Shown here piece by piece: positions 1 through 6,661 of a stretch of 7,332 nucleotides of DNA (position 1 is its first letter; each line of letters starts with the position of its first letter). The stretch spans positions 1 through 7,332 of the forward strand of contig CAJWYZ010000073.1 in assembly GCA_913049525.1 (NCBI GenBank), in the 5' to 3' direction. The translations under genes and the position numbers were made by a program. A model generated the notes under the pieces. That model did no database searches and was not told where the DNA came from. It saw only the letters and a list, made by a program, of their open reading frames with translations. This stretch comes from an uncultured Fidelibacterota bacterium. GTDB taxonomy: Bacteria; Fidelibacterota; Marinisomatia; SCGC-AAA003-L08; D37C17.

Positions 1-136
1 TGTTGGTGAGGGAGTATTGACAACAGTATACTATTCTGATCCCACTACCGAGGTCTGTATGACAGAAATTATTTTTGCAGGTATTGGAGGATCTAAATTG
101 TCCAATAATGCTCCGGAATGCATGATGTTGAATTGA
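1..136 (+). CDS. C-terminal end of a truncated secreted protein with a cohesin-like tail
   Basis: The frame starting at base 2 is open from the window edge to a TGA at 134-136 and gives 44 residues. The visible part reads like the last beta strands of a cohesin-type domain: a strand ending LTTVYYSDP, then EVCMTEIIFAGIGGSKLS, then a final APECMMLN. The pattern 'x-C-x-T/F-x-x-I-x-x-x-x-x-G-x-x-L ... x-C' with two cysteines is one I associate with cohesin-like domains of FCB-group secreted proteins, but only the tail is visible, so this is inference. The stop codon overlaps the Shine-Dalgarno of the next gene, so the two are probably co-transcribed. A cohesin-like domain beside a dockerin-bearing protein would make functional sense. 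The total length and the rest of the protein cannot be judged from this window. Confidence 0.6.
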   Translation, partial: VGEGVLTTVYYSDPTTEVCMTEIIFAGIGGSKLSNNAPECMMLN

Positions 137-143
137 GGAGGAG
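137..143 (+). promoter_or_regulatory. Strong Shine-Dalgarno that fixes a TTG start
   Basis: The sequence GGAGGAG lies 6 bases upstream of the TTG at 150-152. It is a near-perfect anti-16S match at good spacing. It supports TTG rather than a later ATG, because the next in-frame methionine (residue 69) would remove the signal peptide and begin inside the thioredoxin fold, four residues before the WCGPC motif. Confidence 0.8.
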
Positions 144-149
144 AATAAG

Positions 150-2468
150 TTGAAATTCTATCATTTGATATTTAGTATTATAAGTTTTTCTTTTGCCTAT
201 GAGGTGGGAGAAACCATCAGTATATATAATCAGAACAAAGAACTCGATATTTGTTATGCGGCTGAACTGGATACTGATAATGATGGTATATTCAGCCTGG
301 CTGATTATAATGGTGATTTGAATGGAGGGCAGTATAATGTAACCCTCATTGATATGTCTGCGACCTGGTGCGGCCCCTGTTTTTCACTTATACCATATTT
401 TGATGATGTAGCATCTGAATGGCAAGACAATGAAAATGTAAAAGTAATCGTTGCTTTAACCGATTTAGATCAGCCCTATTCCTGCTCACAATGGGGGAAT
501 TATGGCACTAGTGGTACCCCTATGATTGTAGATGATACGGGATACCCAATATTCAATATGCTGAACACAGAAAGCTCATTTCCAAGTTCCGTATTTATTG
601 ATCATACTATGACAGTATATTATAAAGAGGCTGGGTTTAGTAGCGGGGCAGCCTATTTTTCCAATGCCAATATGCTTATTACAGAAATGCTTGATAATTT
701 GTACAGCACGCTAATTATGACTGCCAATCCGGAAATCTCACTGGATAATGAACTGGATAATGACGGTGTTTTAAATCCAGGAGAAGGTTTTTCAGTATCG
801 TTTGTCTTTACCAATAACTCATTTGAAGCGGATGCAATAAATGCTGTAGCTACCTTAACGATAGATGAGGGGGGGAATATTACCACTGATGAAGCCATCA
901 GCCTTGGTGATATATCCCTTGGTGAGACCATGTACGGTGATTACTCTATATTACTGGATGATTCTGTGCCGTTTGGAGAATTTAACCTAACCCTGACCCT
1001 GACAGCAGATTTTATTAATAATCTTGGAGAACTGGATAGTTATACCAAGGAAGTTCCATTTTCCATAGATGTATCTTTAAACCAGGCAGGTTTTCCGGTT
1101 TCTACTGCGGAATTCAGATCCAGCCCATTGGTGATTGACTTGGATGGAGATGGAGATGTGGAAATCATTGCAGGAGATAATAACGGTTTTGTGCATATCT
1201 ATAATTCAGATGGCACTGAAGTAGACGATGAGACATTCCCTTATGATACAGGAAACCAAATTTGGGGCTCAGCCGCTGCAGCTGATATGGATAGGGATGG
1301 TTTATTAGACTTTGTAATCACATCCAAATCCAAGCATTTATACATTTTTGATCAGAATGGTCTAAAAACAGACTATAATGCCAACAAATACCTTATGGGG
1401 ACACCTGCTATTGGTAATTTGGATGAAGATGCTGACTTGGAAGTTGTAGTTGGAGGCTATAGCTCGCCCGCAAGTAGTAATCAGATTTTTGCTATCAATC
1501 CCGATGGCAGTGATGTAGATGGCTTCCCTTTTAATTTGGGTGAAAAAACAAAAGCAGGTGTAGCCTTAGCTGATTTTAATGGAAATGGCAAGGATGATAT
1601 CATAGTTGGTACCGATGATGACAATATTTATGTAATATATGATGATGGCACTGTGGCCTCTGGTTTCCCATATTCTACTGGTGATAAGATTCAGGCAGCA
1701 CCATCGATAGCTGATATTGATGGCGAAAAAGTCATATTTTCTGGAAGTAACGATAATAGTTTTTATGCAGTAAATAGTGATGGAAGCCTGCGGTTTACGC
1801 TGCAAACAGGCGATAAAGTACAATCGTCTCCATCCTTTTTAGATCATAACGGCGAAACATACATTTTCTTTGGCTCCAATGATGATATGATATACGCTGT
1901 TGACAGCGATGGTAACTCTCTATCTGGGTGGCCTGTTGCAGTAAACGGAACAATCGGAGGCTCAGTTGTATTTTCAGATCTGGATAATGACGGAGATCCT
2001 GAAGTTGTTGCAGCTACAGATATGGGAGATGTTCTAGCTTTTAACCTGGACGGCAGTTATGTGAATTATTTTCCCATTGCAAATGAATTCCCATCTTCCA
2101 GCTCACCTATAATTACACAGCTCGATAACGATGGAGATTTAGAAATAATAGCTGGTTCAGGCAGTAATCTTTTTGTTGTGGATTTTAAGGAACAGGGCAG
2201 TAATACAAACTACTGGAATATGTATCGCGGAAACGCACAGAGAAATGGGTATTATTTGCCTGGTGATGATCCGGGATGTGGTGTTGACTTGGGAGATATT
2301 AGTGATGATGGGAGTATCAATATACTGGATATTGTACAGCTTGCCAATTGTATACTTGCAAATAATTGCGGCGACTCCCAAAATGGATGTGCCGGTGATC
2401 TGAATGAAGATGGCAACTGGAATATACTGGATATCGTGCAGCTAGCTAACTTGATATTAGATAATTAA
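150..2468 (+). CDS. Exported thioredoxin-fold / beta-propeller / dockerin multidomain protein
   Basis: This 772-residue protein starts at TTG behind a strong ribosome binding site. Residues 1-16 look like a signal peptide (K2, hydrophobic stretch 7-15, likely cleavage after A16). Residues about 60-170 are a thioredoxin or TlpA/AhpC-TSA-like domain: a strand VTLIDMSATW, redox motif WCGPC at 73-77, and the cis-proline loop FPSSVFID with P145. Residues about 195-310 form a beta-sandwich-like linker with a DNDGVLNPGE motif. Residues about 315-700 are an FG-GAP/VCBS-type propeller with eight repeats at 330, 379, 423, 475, 522, 564, 610 and 657, mostly of the type DxDxDGDxEII. The propeller closes with WNMYRGNAQRNG, as usual for this family. 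Residues 712-772 hold two dockerin-like calcium loops. The expected location is the periplasm or cell surface. A disulfide reductase or oxidase role is inferred from the CGPC motif; substrate and partner are unknown. A terminator follows directly. Confidence 0.9.
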   Translation: MKFYHLIFSIISFSFAYEVGETISIYNQNKELDICYAAELDTDNDGIFSLADYNGDLNGGQYNVTLIDMSATWCGPCFSLIPYFDDVASEWQDNENVKVIVALTDLDQPYSCSQWGNYGTSGTPMIVDDTGYPIFNMLNTESSFPSSVFIDHTMTVYYKEAGFSSGAAYFSNANMLITEMLDNLYSTLIMTANPEISLDNELDNDGVLNPGEGFSVSFVFTNNSFEADAINAVATLTIDEGGNITTDEAISLGDISLGETMYGDYSILLDDSVPFGEFNLTLTLTADFINNLGELDSYTKEVPFSIDVSLNQAGFPVSTAEFRSSPLVIDLDGDGDVEIIAGDNNGFVHIYNSDGTEVDDETFPYDTGNQIWGSAAAADMDRDGLLDFVITSKSKHLYIFDQNGLKTDYNANKYLMGTPAIGNLDEDADLEVVVGGYSSPASSNQIFAINPDGSDVDGFPFNLGEKTKAGVALADFNGNGKDDIIVGTDDDNIYVIYDDGTVASGFPYSTGDKIQAAPSIADIDGEKVIFSGSNDNSFYAVNSDGSLRFTLQTGDKVQSSPSFLDHNGETYIFFGSNDDMIYAVDSDGNSLSGWPVAVNGTIGGSVVFSDLDNDGDPEVVAATDMGDVLAFNLDGSYVNYFPIANEFPSSSSPIITQLDNDGDLEIIAGSGSNLFVVDFKEQGSNTNYWNMYRGNAQRNGYYLPGDDPGCGVDLGDISDDGSINILDIVQLANCILANNCGDSQNGCAGDLNEDGNWNILDIVQLANLILDN
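2319..2443 (+). repeat. Tandem dockerin-like repeats with near-identical DNA core
   Basis: The two C-terminal dockerin-like units share a 23-base core, at 2319-2341 and 2421-2443, that differs at only two third-codon positions and encodes NILDIVQL both times. The copies are 102 bases (34 codons) apart. Each follows an EF-hand-like loop: D716, S718, D720, D727 in the first and D750, N752, D754, D761 in the second, matching the dockerin pattern D-x-[DNS]-x-D-G-x-x-N-x-x-D. Four cysteines (C710, C734, C740, C747) surround and link the units and could form disulfides outside the cytoplasm. The repeat probably arose by internal duplication of the module. Confidence 0.8.
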
Positions 2469-2489
2469 TTAGATACATAAAAGTATAAT

Positions 2490-2518
2490 AAAAAAGCCCG
2501 GTACTGCCGGGCTTTTTT
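2490..2518 (+). terminator. Intrinsic terminator after the propeller/dockerin gene
   Basis: A six-base-pair all-GC stem (GCCCGG at 2496-2501 with CCGGGC at 2507-2512) encloses a TACTG loop and is followed by six T residues (2513-2518). The stem is preceded by six A residues, so the paired region can extend and the hairpin could also terminate transcription arriving from the opposite strand. It begins 21 bases after the stop codon of the upstream gene and separates it from the cdsA operon. Confidence 0.93.
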
Positions 2519-2597
2519 ATTTGATAAAGAATTCATTAATCCTTTTGGTATAAGGTGTAAAATTCTTGTAAATTTTTGATCTTGTTTCAAAGCAATT

Positions 2598-3434
2598 ATG
2601 GCAAAAAATAATTCTTCCAGAACACTTGTAAACCTGTTGGGAATTCCTTCTTTATTAGCAATAATATATTTAGGAGACTCTTTTTCTAATATTCCTATTT
2701 TTTCAGTATTTATTGGAGCAGTTCTTTTTTTAGGTGCTAAGGAAATTCCACCACTTTCAAATTCAAAAAAAGGGCAGCCGGTTATTTCTATTTTGTTTAT
2801 ATTCTTAGCCCTCTTACAAATTGGTAGAATTCCCGGAATACGCTGGGAGATTCCCATCTACATATTATTAATCGGCATTGCTTTAACTGCAATGATTGTA
2901 GAAATATTCCGAAAGAAAGAAACGCCTCTGCTTAATATTTCAATATTGGTTTTCTCATTTGTATGGCTGGGATTAATGCTGGGTTCATTATCTGAGTTGA
3001 GAAACCTGCCAGATATTGGATTTAAAATCACCCTTGCATTATTTCTCTCAGTTTGGATATGTGATACAGGAGCATTCTTTTTTGGAAAGAAATTTGGAAA
3101 GAAAAAAATATTACCTGATATCAGTCCAAATAAAACTTGGGTGGGTACAATTGCAGGGTTTATTAGCAGTATGATTTTCTTATTAATACTGAACCAATCC
3201 GGATATTTCCCTGATATATTTTCGCTAGTTGATGTAGTGGTCTTAGGATTAATAACAGGTATATTTGGGCAATTTGGAGATTGGGCAGAATCATTATTGA
3301 AGCGAGAGGCAAATGTTAAAGATACTAGTAATATTCTGGCAGGGCATGGAGGCGTTTTAGACCGGTTTGATTCACTCACTTTTGCAGCTCCTCTTACCTT
3401 AATTTATTGTACATATTTTATTAAAGCAGGATAG
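2598..3434 (+). CDS. cdsA: Phosphatidate cytidylyltransferase (CDP-diacylglycerol synthase)
   Basis: CdsA is an integral inner-membrane enzyme that converts phosphatidic acid and CTP to CDP-diacylglycerol and pyrophosphate, the branch point for phospholipid synthesis. The 278-residue length is normal for the family. Several hydrophobic segments are visible (roughly 12-26, 32-46, 62-78, 86-102, 112-130, 144-165, 181-199, 210-226, 260-275). Diagnostic motifs are CDTGAFFFGKKFG (155-167), ISPNKTWVGTIAG (175-187) and the family signature at 232-258, with S232, K235-R236, K241-D242, H250-G251-G252, D255-R256 and D258. The ATG at 2598 is taken as the start because it is followed by a typical amphipathic N-terminus; no clear Shine-Dalgarno precedes it. 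It appears to be the first gene of an operon that starts after the terminator. Its TAG stop lies three bases before, and in the same frame as, the next gene. Confidence 0.95.
   Translation: MAKNNSSRTLVNLLGIPSLLAIIYLGDSFSNIPIFSVFIGAVLFLGAKEIPPLSNSKKGQPVISILFIFLALLQIGRIPGIRWEIPIYILLIGIALTAMIVEIFRKKETPLLNISILVFSFVWLGLMLGSLSELRNLPDIGFKITLALFLSVWICDTGAFFFGKKFGKKKILPDISPNKTWVGTIAGFISSMIFLLILNQSGYFPDIFSLVDVVVLGLITGIFGQFGDWAESLLKREANVKDTSNILAGHGGVLDRFDSLTFAAPLTLIYCTYFIKAG
3428..3431 (+). promoter_or_regulatory. Shine-Dalgarno supporting an ATT start at 3438
   Basis: AGGA, within the last codons of cdsA, sits 6 bases before the ATT at 3438-3440. This is standard spacing. No comparable site lies in front of the other non-canonical candidate, ATA at 3453, which has only a weak AGAAG upstream. 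Together with the cdsA stop at 3432-3434 it suggests translational coupling. Confidence 0.5.
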
Positions 3435-3437
3435 AAA

Positions 3438-5249
3438 ATTAAAACAGAAGATATAAAAATTATTTTAGCTACAGACTGTGGTTCTACCACTACCAAGGCC
3501 ATATTAATTCAATTTGTTGATGGTGCCTACCGTTTAACCCATCGTGGTGAAGCCCCAACTACAGTAGAAGCACCTTTTGAAGATGTTACTCGTGGCGTAT
3601 TAAATGCTATTCTGGAACTGGAAGAACTATCGGGACGAATAATTTTGGATGGTGAAAAAATTATCGCTCCTAATCAGGGTGAAACAGGAGTTGATATTTT
3701 TATTTCTACCAGCTCTGCTGGTGGTGGGCTTCAAATGATGGTTGGGGGTGTAGTTAAAAGTATGACGGGTGAAAGTGCTCAAAGAGCTGCCTTGGGTGCA
3801 GGAGCAATTGTTATGGATGTTTTGGCATCAAATGACGGTCGTATGTATCATGAGAAAGTTCAACGTATTCGCCAATTGCGTCCTGATATGATTTTGCTTT
3901 CCGGAGGTATTGATGGGGGTACCGTTACCCATGTGGTGGAACTCGCTGAAGTCTTAGAAGCTGCCAACCCCAAGCCCAGGCTGGGTATGAATTACAAGTT
4001 GCCAGTTATTTACGCGGGGAATAAAAATGCTAGGGAGCCAATAAAAGAAAGGCTTGGAGAAATAACAGATTTAATGACTGTTGATAATATCAGACCCACA
4101 CTTGAGGAGGAAAATCTGCAACCTAGCCGGGATAAAATTCATGATCTGTTTATGGAACATGTAATGGCTCAGGCACCGGGATATAAAAAACTTATGAGCT
4201 GGACGGATGCTCCCATAATGCCCACTCCTGGAGCTGTTGGTGAAATCATAAAAAAAATTGCAGAAGCAGAAAATATTTCAGTTGTTGGGGTGGATATCGG
4301 CGGTGCAACAACAGATGTGTTTTCTGTTTTTCAGGGTCAGTTTAATAGAACCGTTAGTGCTAACCTTGGTATGAGTTATTCAGTCTGTAATGTTCTGGCT
4401 GAGTCAGGGTTTAATAATGTGGCTCGCTGGGTTCCATTTGATATGGATGAAACAGATCTCACTAATAGAATTGGGAATAAAATGATTCGCCCCACAACAA
4501 TTCCCCAGTCATTGGAAGCATTGATAATTGAACAGGCAATTGCCAGAGAAGCTCTACGTCTTTCGTTTGAACAACACAAAGAATTTGCGGTTCATCTCAA
4601 AGGTGTTCAAACTGAACGAACTATTTCAGATGCATTTGAACAAACCAGCTCTGGAGAAACCCTGGTAAATCTTATGGAGTTGGATATGTTGGTAGGATCG
4701 GGGGGGGTTTTATCGCATGCGCCACGAAGACATCAGGCTGCCCGAATGCTCATAGATGCATTCCTCCCAGAAGGAATTACTCAATTAGCTGTAGATTCTA
4801 TTTTTATGATGCCGCAGTTAGGTATTTTATCCACCATTCATCCCGCAGCAGCTGTAGAGGTGTTTGAAAAAGATTGTCTTATTCGCCTGGGTACCTGTAT
4901 CGCGCCGGTGGGGAAAGCAAAATCAGATCAGGTAATGTTAGAGTATGAATTTATTTTTCCCGATGAAAGAGTAGGCGGAGAATTAATGTTTGGTGACCTG
5001 AAATTAATCTCAGCTTCCTCTGAACCACTGCAAGTAAGGCTAACTCCGGGCAAAGGTCTGGATATTGGTGCCGGGAAAAATGAAGTTTTTGACACTAAAG
5101 TGTCAGGAGGTGTAGTGGGAATTATTTTAGATGGTCGGGGAAGGCAGCCTTTTAATTTGACCGAAAATACAGAAAATAGAGTATTGCAATTAAAAGAATG
5201 GTCTGAAGAAACAGATGAATATCCTCAATTGGAGAATTCAAATGTCTAG
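3438..5249 (+). CDS. MutL/GlmL-family ASKHA ATPase (glutamate mutase L-like), probable ATT start
   Basis: This 603-residue protein belongs to the MutL/GlmL family (unrelated to DNA-repair MutL), ATPases of the actin/hexokinase/Hsp70 fold. GlmL proteins are linked to adenosylcobalamin-dependent glutamate mutase, but no mutase subunit is nearby, so the substrate is unknown. Visible motifs with ATT as residue 1: phosphate-1 loop ATDCGSTTTK (11-20), STSSAGGG (90-97), LLSGGIDGGT (153-162), phosphate-2 loop GVDIGGATTDVF (284-295), and an adenosine-type motif GSGGVLSHAP (420-429). About 100 residues after 499 form a beta-rich tail containing GGVVGIILDGRGR (488-500 of the TTG-started version, about 557-569 here), longer than the roughly 460-residue clostridial GlmL as I recall it. 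No ATG, GTG or TTG precedes the phosphate-1 loop. The next usable start, TTG at 3645, would delete it, so I chose ATT with its AGGA site. The gene is coupled to cdsA and overlaps the next gene by 8 bases. Confidence 0.85.
   Translation: MKTEDIKIILATDCGSTTTKAILIQFVDGAYRLTHRGEAPTTVEAPFEDVTRGVLNAILELEELSGRIILDGEKIIAPNQGETGVDIFISTSSAGGGLQMMVGGVVKSMTGESAQRAALGAGAIVMDVLASNDGRMYHEKVQRIRQLRPDMILLSGGIDGGTVTHVVELAEVLEAANPKPRLGMNYKLPVIYAGNKNAREPIKERLGEITDLMTVDNIRPTLEEENLQPSRDKIHDLFMEHVMAQAPGYKKLMSWTDAPIMPTPGAVGEIIKKIAEAENISVVGVDIGGATTDVFSVFQGQFNRTVSANLGMSYSVCNVLAESGFNNVARWVPFDMDETDLTNRIGNKMIRPTTIPQSLEALIIEQAIAREALRLSFEQHKEFAVHLKGVQTERTISDAFEQTSSGETLVNLMELDMLVGSGGVLSHAPRRHQAARMLIDAFLPEGITQLAVDSIFMMPQLGILSTIHPAAAVEVFEKDCLIRLGTCIAPVGKAKSDQVMLEYEFIFPDERVGGELMFGDLKLISASSEPLQVRLTPGKGLDIGAGKNEVFDTKVSGGVVGIILDGRGRQPFNLTENTENRVLQLKEWSEETDEYPQLENSNV
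5231..5234 (+). promoter_or_regulatory. Shine-Dalgarno for the hybrid/KOW gene
   Basis: GGAG ends 7 bases before the ATG at 5242, inside the end of the preceding ATPase gene. It favours this ATG over the in-frame ATG at 5215, which would add nine residues (MNILNWRIQ) and overlap the upstream gene by 35 bases. Confidence 0.65.
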
Positions 5250-6366
5250 ATCTTATACTCCTGGGCTCAAAATTTTATCCCGGACAAAAATTATAAAAAG
5301 AAGACAATTACCCATGAAGGGTAATGTTCATTTAAAAATTGGTGATATTGTTAAATCAGATGAAATTGTAGCTTCTACAGAATTGCCTGGTAATGTGCAA
5401 ATGCTCAATGTTGCAAATAAACTAAACATTGAACCTGAAAATGTTCCAGAGTGTATGTTGGCTGAATTGGATGAATCCATCTCTAAGGGACAGATAATTG
5501 CTGAAAGCAAAGGTATATTTGGAATGTTTAAAAACCAATTAAAATCCCCAATTGATGGTACGCTTGCCAACGTTTCAGAAATTACAGGACAGGCTATTTT
5601 GTCAGAACCCCCTATACCCGTTGAGGTAGATGCCTATACTTCTGGTACAATTACGGAGGTTGAGAATGAAGAAGGTGTTACCATTGAAACAGAGGGAGTA
5701 CTCGCCCAGGGAATTCTGGGGATTGGAGGAGAAAACAGAGGAATATTAAAGGTAGTTACCTCATCTCCTAATGATGAACTGACAGTTGATATGATAAATG
5801 AAAGCCACAAAGGAATGATATTATTGGGTGGGGGTTTTATAAATTTGAGCACATTTAATCATGCGAAAAAAATGGGGGTTGCAGGGATCGTTTCTGGCGG
5901 ATTTGATTATACAGATCTATCAAAAATTTTAGGATATTCATTAGGAGTAGCTATAACGGGTTCAGAAAAAATAGGCCCCAGCTTAATTATTACAGAAGGA
6001 TTTGGCAGGATAGGGATGGCCGAAAGAACGTATGCGCTACTATCATCAAATGAAGGAAAGTTTGCTTCAATAAATGGTTCTACTCAAATTAGAGCAGGAG
6101 TCATTCGTCCTGAAATATTAATACCTGATGAACTTAGTAATGGAGAATGTATTGATTTTAAAGAAGCAGACTTAGCTATATCGGAAGGTTCATTGATTAG
6201 GGTAATTCGTGTACCATTTTTTGGCAAGGTTGGGAAGGTGAAATCTTTACCCCCAGAGTTGAAAAAAATGGAATCTGAAACTATGGTTAGGGTGGCCGAA
6301 ATAGAATTTGAAGACGGTAATATTGAAATTGTTCCCCGTGCAAACTTAGAAATGATTATAACGTAA
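5242..6366 (+). CDS. Conserved protein with barrel-sandwich-hybrid motifs and KOW-like C-terminus
   Basis: This 374-residue protein has no named function that I know. The N-terminal half carries glycine-centred hammerhead motifs as in lipoyl/biotinyl-like, RnfC and membrane-fusion proteins: KGNVHLKIGDIVKSDEIVA (26-44), ISKGQIIAESKG (80-91), KSPIDGTLANVS (101-112) and AYTSGTITEV (131-140). No lysine sits in an obvious lipoyl or biotin attachment motif. The middle (about 188-295) is glycine-rich alpha/beta: KGMILLGGGFI, GVAGIVSGGFD, SLIITEGFGRIGMAERTY, then NGSTQIRAGVIRPEI. Residues about 316-372 resemble a KOW/SH3-like barrel, with EGSLIRVIRVPFFGKVGKV and a closing IVPRANLEMI. No signal peptide or membrane segment is evident, so it is probably cytoplasmic. 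It starts 8 bases inside the ATPase gene and its TAA overlaps the next ATG by one base, so it should be made together with both. It may be a scaffold between the ATPase and the membrane proteins; this is inference. Confidence 0.85.
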   Translation: MSRSYTPGLKILSRTKIIKRRQLPMKGNVHLKIGDIVKSDEIVASTELPGNVQMLNVANKLNIEPENVPECMLAELDESISKGQIIAESKGIFGMFKNQLKSPIDGTLANVSEITGQAILSEPPIPVEVDAYTSGTITEVENEEGVTIETEGVLAQGILGIGGENRGILKVVTSSPNDELTVDMINESHKGMILLGGGFINLSTFNHAKKMGVAGIVSGGFDYTDLSKILGYSLGVAITGSEKIGPSLIITEGFGRIGMAERTYALLSSNEGKFASINGSTQIRAGVIRPEILIPDELSNGECIDFKEADLAISEGSLIRVIRVPFFGKVGKVKSLPPELKKMESETMVRVAEIEFEDGNIEIVPRANLEMIIT

Positions 6367-6659
6367 TGGCAGAAAGTATTTCAATTGCACAATCTGATAA
6401 GCAGCTCATTTCTGATTTGGCAGAGAAAGTGGTAAATCATGGTATGGCGGTTCCTGCAATTTTCTTTTTAGATATGATGAAATATCTTTCTTTTTTTGGG
6501 GGTCAGCTAATGGTTTTCTTCGGACCTATTATTACTGCATTCATTTCATCACAATCTTATTATAAATTTGCAGAGCTGTTGGAGGACAGAAATAATGTGG
6601 AATTCCTTCTTACAGAAATTGAACGATTAGAAATTAAATCTGATAAAGAGAGTAATTAA
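6366..6659 (+). CDS. Small conserved membrane-associated protein of the ATPase/DUF6754 cluster
   Basis: This 97-residue protein has an N-terminal helix-like stretch (about 8-25, SDKQLISDLAEKVVNHGM), a long hydrophobic region (about 28-60) containing VPAIFFL and GGQLMVFFGPIITAFI that could be one long or two short membrane segments, and a charged C-terminal helix (about 66-91, FAELLEDRNNVEFLLTEIERLE) suited to protein contacts. Its ATG overlaps the previous TAA as TAATG, with no clear Shine-Dalgarno, so translation probably depends on termination-reinitiation. The next gene starts two bases after its stop. The function is not known to me. I recall similar short proteins with the 'LLEDR.NVE.L' ending beside the same neighbours in other phyla, which supports a real gene, but I cannot verify that here. 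Confidence 0.82.
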   Translation: MAESISIAQSDKQLISDLAEKVVNHGMAVPAIFFLDMMKYLSFFGGQLMVFFGPIITAFISSQSYYKFAELLEDRNNVEFLLTEIERLEIKSDKESN

Positions 6660-6661
6660 TA

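Noticed and set aside
2173..2403. Alternative-frame ORF in the dockerin region
   Set aside because: It overlaps the dockerin-encoding frame, has no ribosome binding site and has a low-complexity translation.
2521..2597. Promoter for the cdsA operon
   Set aside because: A promoter is expected here after the terminator. The best candidates (TTGGTA at 2545-2550 with TAAATT at 2569-2574, 18-base spacer; or TATAAG at 2549-2554 without a -35) are too weak and the AT-rich context too permissive to call one.
2465..2857. 130-codon open frame on the minus strand across the terminator and the start of cdsA
   Set aside because: It overlaps a clear terminator and the well-supported cdsA N-terminus, and its translation shows no recognisable domain. 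It is a shadow frame.
2858..3379. 173-codon open frame on the minus strand inside cdsA
   Set aside because: It is fully antisense to the conserved CdsA catalytic region and shows no family motif. It is a shadow frame.
5215..5241. Start of the hybrid/KOW gene at ATG 5215
   Set aside because: The added nine residues (MNILNWRIQ) look unlike a conserved N-terminus, and the ATG at 5242 has GGAG at 7-base spacing.
3645..5249. Start of the ATPase at TTG 3645 (534 residues)
   Set aside because: It would remove the phosphate-1 loop ATDCGSTTTK and about 50 more family-like residues encoded in the same open frame just upstream. It also has no good Shine-Dalgarno and would leave a 210-base gap in an otherwise gapless operon.
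3438..5249. DNA mismatch repair MutL
   Set aside because: The protein has no GHKL ATPase motifs. The DxGxTTTK and DIGGATTD loops are of the ASKHA type, so it only shares a name with the repair protein.
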